Shown piece by piece: positions 34,701 through 43,300 of a DNA stretch of 64,000 nt (position 1 is the stretch's first letter; every line of letters starts with the position of its first letter). Below the pieces are notes generated by a model. It was not told where the DNA came from. It ran no database searches and worked only from the letters and a program-made list of their open reading frames with translations. The position numbers and the translations under genes are program-made. Source of the DNA: Ashinkailepas kermadecensis (lineage: Eukaryota; Arthropoda; Thecostraca; Neolepadidae); assembly GCA_034440615.1 (NCBI GenBank), contig JAOTOM010001596.1, forward strand, positions 1-64,000, read 5' to 3'.

Positions 34701-35642
34701 CCTGCGCCAAGTGGACAGTTTGGCTCGGTGAACTTGGCTTGATTCGCGTGCACTTTGTTCGGCAGATAGGCCACATTTCGACAAGATCACAGCCAACGTC
34801 GGCTGACTTGGATTATTATTGTCCAACGCACATGTGCCGAAGTTGTAGGAAGGTGCTATTCCTACAATCGGGCTCCCCTGCCGAATTTGGAGCGCGCATA
34901 CCAAAGTTGAAAACACTGTACGAATTGGTGGAATGTACTTATTTTGATAAGTATTGCACTCGCTACCAACAGATTCCCTCGGCTATTACGAAGTGCACTT
35001 TTAGCACCCCTTTTGACGGTGTCTCACAACTCTCGGTTACACGGCGTCACGCAACACCTCTGTACTTGTAGCGGGCGCCTATTTGCACTACTATGTAATA
35101 GTGATACCGTGCTGCGAAAGCGGGCCTTCAGAAGACATTATTGAGATAGTCCAGCAACGCCAAAGCAGATGATTGAACATGCATTGGAGAGGTGGGCCCT
35201 TCATGGTTCCATATTGAATCCTGTAATAATAGCAGGGGCTCCGTCGATCATTGGAGAAGCTCTGAACCGTGCAGCCCCTTCAAGGGGATAGAGCATCTGA
35301 CTGCACTGTCAGATGCCCGGATGGTATGTTTGAGGTGTAATGTTTGGGCTTCTCAGTCAAGTACTCCCCAGTCATAGACTTGGGTAATTATCCTGAAATA
35401 TGGTGAACGGTGGGAATTCCAGTCGATTCATACTTGCTTTCACGTGAGCTTCAGAAACCGTGTCGCCGCTTTGGCCGGATGTTGTGAAACTGAAGGACCG
35501 AAGCATAACAGCACCAGACATTCGCCGTTTAGCTGTTTGACCTCAAACATTTCACCAAAAACGACCGACGGGCTCGATCACATCTCCTGCAGCTGTTCCT
35601 CTTTGATGTCCAAAGCAACCCGAATAAAATCACCGCCCAAAT
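34701..35642. other. Unassigned sequence
   Basis: A 128-codon plus-strand frame (34685-35071) begins inside the pentamer array and is not recognised. No other feature seen. Confidence 0.35.
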
Positions 35643-35646
35643 AAAA
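35643..35646 (-). terminator. Pol III T-stretch downstream of tRNA-Ala
   Basis: On the minus strand a TTTT run begins 9-10 nt after the tRNA discriminator base, as expected for RNA polymerase III termination. Confidence 0.7.
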
Positions 35647-35655
35647 CAAGGCCCC

Positions 35656-35728
35656 TGGAGCTGCGGGGTATCGATCCCCGTACCTCTCACATGCTAAGCG
35701 AGCGCTCTACCACTTGAGCTACAGCCCC
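35656..35728 (-). tRNA. tRNA-Ala (AGC)
   Basis: The 73-nt sequence on the minus strand folds into a complete cloverleaf. The acceptor is GGGGCTG paired with CAGCTCC (one G-U), with discriminator A. The D-arm is GCTC/GAGC. The anticodon stem CTCGC/GTGAG (one G-U) has loop TTAGCAT and anticodon AGC at 35695-35693. The variable loop is AGGTA and the T-stem CGGGG/CCCCG has loop ATCGATA. No intron. The variable and T-arm sequence matches what I know of invertebrate tRNA-Ala. A TTTT stretch follows. It is likely functional, although a single copy beside tRNA-like repeats could also have been carried by a repeat. Confidence 0.93.
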
Positions 35729-35957
35729 GGCAAATGCACCGGTTTCACTCCTGGCGCGGTACAGCGACATGCTGACTGACCCGACCTTCCCACGCGGAGG
35801 CCACGCCCTCCACCTGGTCACTTTCACGGGACTGGGCGGATGGCCACTCCATGTACAGGCGAGTCGAATTAGACCGTCGAAAAAGGCGAGTCGAACTAGA
35901 CCACTTCGGACGCCGATACAGGAGATGCAGAGAGCCCGTGAGGCGACAAAGAAGGTC

Positions 35958-36400
35958 AGGATGTGGATGGGGATGGACGATGTGGGTGCTATGCTATGTA
36001 CAGCTTGCCGTTGTTGTTGTTGGATCCCGCACACGTCATTCGGGTCGGCGAAATAATCATCGACAGAGGACGAGAACTTCCCGAGCACAGCATCCGCTCA
36101 CAGCGAGCGTCGCCAGCGCCTTGTATGGACGTGTGGGGTTGTTGTTTTTTTTTGTTGATCCGCTCACGAGCGGGTCGGCAAACAGCGGCTCTTCCCGAGC
36201 GCAGCATTCCCCCCAACCGGCGCCCCCCCCTATGTGGATGGGGATGGACGATGTGGGTGCTATACTATGTACAGCTTGCCGTTGTTGTTGTTGTTGTATC
36301 CCGCACACGTAATTTGGGTCGGCGAAATAATCATCGACAGAGCCCGAGAACTTCCCAAGCACAGCATCCGCTCACGGCGAGCGTCGCCAGCGCTCTATCC
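35958..36400 (+). repeat. Two-copy direct duplication, about 165-bp unit
   Basis: ATGTGGATGGGGATGGACGA starts at about 35961 and 36231. Each copy continues through GTACAGCTTGCCG, (TTG)n, CCCGCACACGT, a GGTCGGCGAAATAATCATCG block and GAACTTCCC(G/A)AGCACAGC to GCGTCGCCAGCGC. The copies differ mainly in TTG number and point changes, so the duplication is fairly young. About 105 bp of unrelated sequence lies between them. The duplication sits between tRNA-Ala and the tRNA-like sequence. Confidence 0.9.
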
Positions 36401-36445
36401 ACCGCTCGGCATTCCGGCCTCACCCGAGATAAAATCACAGGAGGA

Positions 36446-36516
36446 GCGAGTAGTATAGGGGTAATGTGCCCGTCTCACAACAGATGATTGTGGGTTCGAG
36501 TCCCACCTGTCGCTAC
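36446..36516 (+). tRNA. tRNA-like sequence (pseudo-tRNA or SINE head)
   Basis: It has an A-box-like TAGTATAGGGG (36451-36461) and a perfect B box within a T-arm GTGGG-TTCGAGT-CCCAC (36490-36506). The ends AGCGA and TCGCT pair over five bases. A CGTCT/AGATG stem encloses a CACAAC loop of only six bases, so the anticodon cannot be read normally. I judge it a tRNA pseudogene or the head of a tRNA-derived SINE, not an active tRNA. Confidence 0.55.
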
Positions 36517-36564
36517 TCTTCTCCCGCGATCAATCGGCACGAGAGATTGGCGACGCTATATGAC

Positions 36565-36594
36565 AGACATAGACATAGACATAGACATAGACAT
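36565..36594. repeat. (AGACAT)n microsatellite
   Basis: Five copies, directly before a strong hairpin. Confidence 0.9.
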
Positions 36595-36599
36595 TTATT

Positions 36600-36630
36600 A
36601 GAACCTTCCACAACACATGTGGAAGGTTCT
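36600..36630. repeat. Perfect 13-bp hairpin
   Basis: AGAACCTTCCACA and TGTGGAAGGTTCT are perfect inverted copies separated by five bases (ACACA). It is preceded by (AGACAT)n and TTTATT and followed by AATTTTC. No coding context; it could be the end of a tRNA-derived repeat. Confidence 0.8.
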
Positions 36631-36727
36631 AATTTTCGTCAGAAAGGTCGACGAATCGCAACACCAATGACCACCGAGACAAAACTGCAAAACAAAACGA
36701 ATACATCGCGTACCACCAGGCAAACTT

Positions 36728-36800
36728 ATCGGTATCGGTATCGGTATCGGTACCGGTATCGGTATCGGTATCGGTATCGGTATCGGTATCGGTATCGGGT
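36728..36800. repeat. (TATCGG)n hexanucleotide array
   Basis: About 12 units with one TACCGG variant. It reads Tyr-Arg or Ile-Pro in open frames. Confidence 0.95.
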
Positions 36801-37000
36801 TAAAAATAGTCAACCAGTCACTCTGCGTATCCTGGTCCAAGCATTCCGAAACATCGATATCAGGAATGTCAACCGAGATGTGCCTCGAATGTATCTGAAG
36901 GTCGTGACCCGGGCACCAGAGTGTTGTTTCGAGATGTACTAAACTACCAGCATCTAATTTGATTGGTGGCCTGTATGGGGGTACTCATATGCCGTCACTG

Positions 37001-37160
37001 CCGCCCCGGTAGCTCAGTCGGTAAGAGTGCTGGCCCGTATTGGTCTCCCTGTCCCGGCAAGACACCGCTCGGGTCGCTCCACACGCTCGCTTTTGGCCCC
37101 CAGCTGTGAGGGCCAGTTCGCAACCGGCCCGATAAGGCCGGGGACGAGCTACCGGGGCGG
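37001..37160 (+). repeat. SINE-like tRNA-derived segment bounded by inverted repeats
   Basis: The left end CCGCCCCGGTAGCTC (37001-37015) is the exact inverse of GAGCTACCGGGGCGG (37146-37160). The left side continues AGTCGGTAAGAGTGCTGGCCCG, which resembles the D-arm/A-box side of a tRNA. A weak B-box-like CCAGTTCGCAACCGG lies near 37110-37126. The outer flanks (TGCCGTCACTG and CATTGACGGCA) are also nearly inverted. It could be a SINE or a hairpin-forming derivative of one. Confidence 0.5.
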
Positions 37161-37515
37161 CCGTATCGGTGCATTGACGGCACGGTAAAGTCTTGGTCAA
37201 GATTATGCCGTTCAAGTGGAACTGATGGGTCGGGTAGTGAGGCCAGGGTTCACGAAATAACCCTTTGTTGGCAATTGGATCCTGGTCCATAATGCCACCT
37301 CAGCGATAATTCGGACTAAATCTTTAACAACAAAAAACATGTCTTATCCCGTACGATACTGGTACAATTCAAGCACAAGGAGAACAGAAAAGAGTTGGAG
37401 TAAAAACGGCATACTGCGCGGCATACGTAGTCTGGGGACTTGTACTCTGCATGGTGCCACAGCTTTGAGGTAAGTCTCTCCTGGTACTTTATGTCATCAG
37501 GTAAGTTGTCTATTA
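37161..37515. other. Unassigned sequence
   Basis: Probably the remainder of the SINE-like repeat followed by unique sequence. No gene seen. Confidence 0.35.
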
Positions 37516-38727
37516 GTGTCAGGTTTACACAGGAGATTCATGGGTGTCAGGTTTAGATAGGCGGTCCGTGTGTGTCGGATTTAGACAGGTGGTCTGTGAG
37601 TGTCAGATTTAGACAGGCAGCCCGTGTGTGTCAGGCATAAGCTCGGTTCACATTATGGCCTTTTGACGCTTTCCGAGCGTTTATTCATCGCTTTTAGGCC
37701 GTTTCGTCAAACAAACGGCAATCGAACGTATTTCAGACGCCCGTCAAAACTGCGTTTTACGAACGTTTAACGCGATCGGAGCGTCGCACAGTGTGAACGG
37801 GGGTATGTCACGACCGCGTAATGAACGTCTATCTGGCGTCCAAAAGATATATTTAGTTTATCTTTTCAACGCCGATTCGGCGTTTAACGTTCTGTTGGTG
37901 TGATTGAGTGGTCGCGAGATATTCGAAGTTTTGTTGTCTGTCTATAACCAGGTTGGAAGCATTGATTTGCCTGTGGCTAGAATATTGCATTTCCTAGCAC
38001 ACCTCTTTTGGTCACGTGGTAGAGAGGTGCCCTGGAAAATAGTCACAGGTGGAATTGTATGCAATGTTGTGTTGTGTTTGTGTTTTATTGGCACTGAAAT
38101 AACATGCTTGTTCACCAAAGATGCAAAGGTGGGAATTAATATTTTGGGGCTGTGCATGCAGCCCTGACAAAATCTTGCAAGTATCTCTAAAGAACATAGT
38201 CATGTAGGAAATAATTGGCCCAGTGAGTTCTAAGTGCCTATTGTAAGCAATGAAAACCCCCTGACAATTCCTGATACTCCAAACACAACTTGGCACTGCC
38301 AAGTTATGCATGATGGTGAAAAACATATTCATAATTTCCATTGCTGTAAATGCCAATTCATTGACATTGACATTGGAATTGGCACATGCAAATGCGCGAT
38401 ATATCTCAGCTTGCATTGGTACAAGCATTCAAGATTTCCACACAGCTTGAATCGGAGGCAGTACGTCAGAATGGTCTCATTGGCGTCATAATTGATTCAC
38501 AGGAAGTGTAAAATGAATGTTTTCATTCGAGGAAACAGCGTGGGTCATTCCCGGTGTATTTCCGCTCGTTTTACGACGTCTATCTTCTGTTTGACGTTCG
38601 ATATGGGTTCGTTTTACGAATGATTTACTCTCCGAATTACCAAGTGTGAGCCGAGCTTGAGACAGGCGGTGCGTAGTGGGTGTCAAGCTTAGACAGGTGG
38701 TTCGTAGACGTCAGGCTAGCACAGGCG
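37516..38727. repeat. 28-bp minisatellite split by a transposon
   Basis: Units starting GTGTCAGG occur at 37516, 37544, 37572, 37600 and 37628 with exact 28-bp spacing (GTGTCAGGTTTAGACAGG core). The last is interrupted after ten bases. The array resumes at 38659 with AGACAGGCGGTGCGTAG and one and a half further units to 38727. Confidence 0.9.
37639..38658. mobile_element. DNA transposon (about 1.02 kb), superfamily unassigned
   Basis: The left end AAGCTCGGTTCACATT (37639) and the reverse complement of the right end, AAGCTCGGCTCACACTT (to 38658), match at about 14 of 16 positions. The subterminal regions on both sides are rich in CGTTTTACGA-type motifs. The interior (37904-38491) has no recognised transposase; a 138-codon minus-strand frame (38012-38428) and an 87-codon plus-strand frame are unassigned. 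The insertion splits one unit of the 28-bp minisatellite, which proves it moved as a unit. The target duplication is not clear (CATAA on the left, TTGAG on the right), so the age is probably considerable. Confidence 0.8.
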
Positions 38728-39162
38728 TGGCCGGTTGGACATTTCTCTGACCACTCCGGTGACAAGTATGGACAAGCTTCGCAATAGTCCTTGCTTACTT
38801 TCACAATACCTAGCCTGGCAGTCGCCGGACATGTCCGGAAGCCCGGTCTCCGACACTGCTGCGCCGGCCTATGACGCTGCTGCATTGTGGGCTAGTCGGT
38901 CAGCTGCGCCAGTTCACACCGCGCGGCGCATTAATCATAACAGTGGTCATTTTCGCCCGAGGCGTCTGGTCCTGGCAGACGTGGGCTGAACAAGAGGTTG
39001 CCGATCCTGAGCGGCCGAGCGTTTGCCACACATAAGTGGCGTCTTGAGCGTCCCGGGCTGCATCGACGTGTGGCACAGTGGCGAAACAGAAACGCCGGCG
39101 TGGATAACAGAAACCGACCGGGACCGACGATCACGTGCGTCGGCTTACAAATAGTATGTACT
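38728..39162. other. Unassigned sequence
   Basis: No gene or known element seen. Confidence 0.35.
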
Positions 39163-39482
39163 GGCGGTGCAGCGAGCGCAGTGAATGTGTACGTGGTGCT
39201 GGTGAACCAGACACTGGAGAGGAGAGGCATCGCTTCACGGGCAGTGAAGCGAGTGCAGTGAAGGTGTGCGTGGTGCTGGTGAACCAGACACTGGAGAGGA
39301 GAGGCATCGCTTCACGGGCGTGAGGGGCAGGGGGGGGGGGGGAACCAGGCACTGGGAGGAGAGGCATCGCTTCACGGGCGTGCGGGTGAGTGAAGTGTGC
39401 GTGGTGCTGGTGAACCAGACACTGGAAAGGAGAGGCATTGCTTCACGGGCAGTGCAGCGAGCGCAGTGAAGGTGTGCGTGAA
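39163..39482. repeat. Minisatellite, about 77-bp unit x4
   Basis: CTGGTGAACCAGACACTGG recurs at 39199, 39276 and about 39407, with a damaged unit near 39341 containing a G homopolymer. Each unit carries GAGGCATCGCTTCACGGGC. Confidence 0.9.
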
Positions 39483-39932
39483 TGGGCCTGGTGAAAGGAC
39501 TCGATACGTATAAATTTATGCTTTCCACGCCATTCCCAAGATGTAGGTCGCATCACTCGGTTGACCAATTATGACCTTTTAGGACCTCAGCATGGCCGAA
39601 GATGAACAAATAAGTTGTCATATGGACTTTACACTGAAACAACCGACATCACCAACACGGTGGAAAACTGGCAAAATTCACCCACACACACACGCACGGG
39701 TGTATTGGTTTGCCAATAGCATCGACCAGTGTCACTAACATGTATTCTTCGAAAGTTGGCTTCCAAGCCCGAGTTTGACCTGATCTGACCTATCCTGTAT
39801 TGTCCCTTCTTACTATGATCAATAGCAATAATGACCCCTTGACTCCAGCCGGCCAGGCCGGCAGACACCCCAGGCCGGAGCCCAGGCCGCCAGCCCGAAG
39901 CGACTTGCCACTTGCCCCATATCAACGTACCC
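39483..39932. other. Unassigned sequence
   Basis: No feature recognised apart from a short CACACA stretch near 39682. Confidence 0.35.
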
Positions 39933-40122
39933 AAGACGACGCGACACAACGTCCCCAAGACGACGTGACCCAGTATACCCGAGACGGCGCGATCCAGTGT
40001 ACCTGAGACGACGCGACCCAACGTACCCAAGACGACGTGACCCAGTATACCCGAGACGGCGCGATCCAGTGTACCTGAGACGACGCGACCCAACGTACCC
40101 GAGACGACGCGACACAGCGTGC
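39933..40122. repeat. 24-bp repeat arranged as 72-bp trimers
   Basis: Three related 24-bp forms, AGACGACGCGACCCAACGTA.., AGACGACGTGACCCAGTATA.. and AGACGGCGCGATCCAGTGTA.., repeat as an ordered trimer about twice, with partial units at both ends. Confidence 0.9.
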
Positions 40123-40376
40123 CCAAGGAGCAGCTCGACCCGACCGGGACCGCACAGCAAGGCGCACGTGTCGACGCCATACACGGTGCCGGTGATCATG
40201 GCGGCACAGGAACGCGCCGGACCCGTTACGGGCTCTTAGTTCGCGTGCCTCGGTGCTTTGCTCCATGACTGTTCGATGTTCGGTTCGACGAGTGACGCTA
40301 ATTTCGTGATTGCGTTGAGAGTGCGAGTTGTTCAAAATGACAAGAGTTACTTGTTCGTAGGGAGGACAGAATGTAG

Positions 40377-43300
40377 TGTATGTATACACGCCAAGAGCTG
40401 GGTCGAATGCTGTGTGTAGTGTATATCCACACGCCAAGAGGTGGGCTGCTTGTAGTCTGTAGTGTACATATACACGCCAAGAGGCGGGCTGCTTGTCTTG
40501 TGTAGTGTACATATACACGCCAAGAGGTGGGCTGCTTGTAGTGTGTAGTGTACATATACACGTCAAGAGGCGGGCTGCTTGTAATGTGTAGTGTACATAT
40601 ACACGCCAAGAGGCGGGCCGCTTGTAGTGTGTAGTGTACATATACACGCCAAGAGGCGGGCCGCTTGTAGTGTGCAGTGTACATATACACGCCAAGAGGC
40701 GGGCTGCTTGTCTTGTGCAGTGTACATATACACGCCAAGAGGCGGGCCGCTTGTAGTGTGCAGTGTACATATACACGCCAAGAGGCGGGCCGCTTGTAGT
40801 GTGCAGTGTACATATACACGCCAAGAGGCGGGCCGCTTGTAATGTGTAGTGTACATATACACGCCAAGAGGCGGGCTGGTTGTAGTGTGTAGTGTACATA
40901 TACACGCCAAGAGGCGGGCCGCTTGTAGTGTGCAGTGTACATATACACGTCAAGAGGTGGGCTGTTTGTAGTGTGTAGTGTACATATACACGCCAAGAGG
41001 TGGGCTGTTTGTCTTGTGTAGTGTACATATACACGCCAAGAGGCGGGCTGCTTGTAGTGTGTAGTGTACATATACACGCCAAGAGGCGGGCCGCTTGTAG
41101 TGTGTAGTGTACATATACACGTCAAGAGGCGGGCTGTTTGTAGTGTGTAGTGTACATATACACGCCAAGAGGTGGGCTGTTTGTCTTGTGTAGTACATAT
41201 AAAACGTCAAGAGGCGGGCCGTTTGTAGTGTGTAGTGTACATATACACGCCAAGAGGCGGGCTGCTTGTAGTGTGTAGTGTACATATACACGCCAAGAGG
41301 CGGGCCGCTTGTAGTGTGTAGTGTACATATACACGCCAAGAGGCGGGCCGCTTGTAGTGTGTAGTGTACATATACACGCCAAGAGGTGGGCTGTTTGTCG
41401 TGTGTAGTGTACATATACACGTCAAGAGGCGGGCGCTTGTAGTGTGCAGTGTACATATACACGCCAAGAGGCGGGCCGCTTGTAGTGTGTAGTGTACATA
41501 TACACGTCAAGAGGCGGGCCGTTTGTAGTGTGTAGTGTACATATACACGCCAAGAGGCGGGCCGTTTGTAGGTGTAGTGTACATATACACGCCAAGAGGC
41601 GGGCTGTTTGTAGTGTGCAGTGTACATATACACGCCAAGAGGTGGGGCTGCTTGTAGTGTAGTGTACATATACACGCCAAGAGGCGGGCAGTTTGTTGGT
41701 GTAGTGAAGAAATAAAGGCGGGCCGTTTGTAGTGTAAGTGTACATATACACGCCAGAGGCCAAGAGGCGGGCCGTTTGTAGTGTGTAGTGTACATATACA
41801 CGCCAAGAGGCGGGCCGCTTTGTAGTGTGTAGTGTACATATACACGCCAAGAGGCGGGCCGCTTGTAGTGTGTAGTGTACATATACACGCCAAGAGGCGG
41901 GCCGCTTGTAGTGTGCAGTGTACATATACACGCCAAGAGGCGGGCTGCTTGTAGTGTGTAGTGTACATATACACGCCAAGAGGCGGGCTGCTTGTCTTGT
42001 AGTGTGTAGTGTACATATACACGCCAAGAGGCGGGCCGTTTGTAGTGTGTAGTGTACATATACACGCCAAGAGGCGGGCTGCTTGTAGTGTGTAGTGTAC
42101 ATATACACGCCAAGAGGCGGGCCGCTTGTAGTGTGTAGTGTACATATACACGCCAAGAGGCGGGCCGCTTGTAGTGTGTAGTGTACATATACACGCCAAG
42201 AGGCGGGCCGTTTGTAGTGTGTAGTGTACATATACACGCCAAGAGGTGGGCCGCTTGTAGTGTGTAGTGTACATATACACGCCAAGAGGCGGGGCTGTTT
42301 GTAATGTTTGTAGTGGTGTACATATACACGCCAAGAGGCGGGCTAAGTGGGTTTGTAGTTGTACATATACACGCCAAGAGGCGGGCCGCTTGTAGTGTGT
42401 AGTGTACATATACACGCCAAGAGGCGGGCCGCTTTGTAGTGTGTAGTGTACATATACACGCCAAGAGGCGGGTCAGTTTGTAGTGTGTAGTGTACATATA
42501 CACGCCAAGAGGCGGGCCGTTTGTAGTGTAGTGTACATATACACGCCAAGAGGCGGGCCGTTTGTAGTGTGTAGTACATATACACGCCAAGAGGCGGGCC
42601 GCTTGTAGTGTGTAGTGTACATATACACGCCAAGAGGCGGGCTGCTTGTAGTGTGTGAGTGTACATATACACGCCAAGAGGCGGGCTGCTTTGTAGTGTG
42701 TAGTGTACATATACACGTCAAGAGGCGGGCCGTTTGTAGTGTGTAGTACATATACACGCCAAGAGGCGGGCCGCTTGTCTTGTGTAGTGTAGTGTACATA
42801 TACACGCCAAGAGGCGGGCTGCTTGTAGTGTGTAGTGTACATATACACGCCAAGAGGCGGGCCAGTTTGTAGTGTGTAGTGTACATATACACGCCAAGAG
42901 GCGGGCCGCTTGTTTGTGTAGTGTACATATACACGCCAAGAGGCGGGCTGTTTGTTGTGTAGTGTACATATACACGCCAAGAGGGGGCAGCTTGTAATGT
43001 GTAGTGTACATATACACGCCAAGAGGCGGGCCGCTTGTAGTGTGTAGTGTACATATACACGCCAAGAGGCGGGCCGCTTGTAGTGTGTAGTGTACATATA
43101 CACGCCAAGAGGCGGGCCGCTTGTAGTGTGTAGTGTACATATACACGCCAAGAGGCGGGCCGCTTGTAGTGTGCAGTGTACATATACACGCCAAGAGGCG
43201 GGCCGTTGTAGTGTGTACATTAATACACGCCAAGAGGCGGGCTTTTGTAGTAGTGTACATATACACGCCAAGAGGCGGGCCGTTTGTAGTGTGTAGTGTA

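Noticed and set aside
33559..34776. Ser-Arg-His-Val-rich 405-codon protein
   Set aside because: Translation of the GTGAC/GCGAC pentamer array.
36466..36942. 158-codon plus-strand frame with Tyr-Arg repeats
   Set aside because: Built from the tRNA-like sequence, a hairpin and a TATCGG microsatellite; not a gene.
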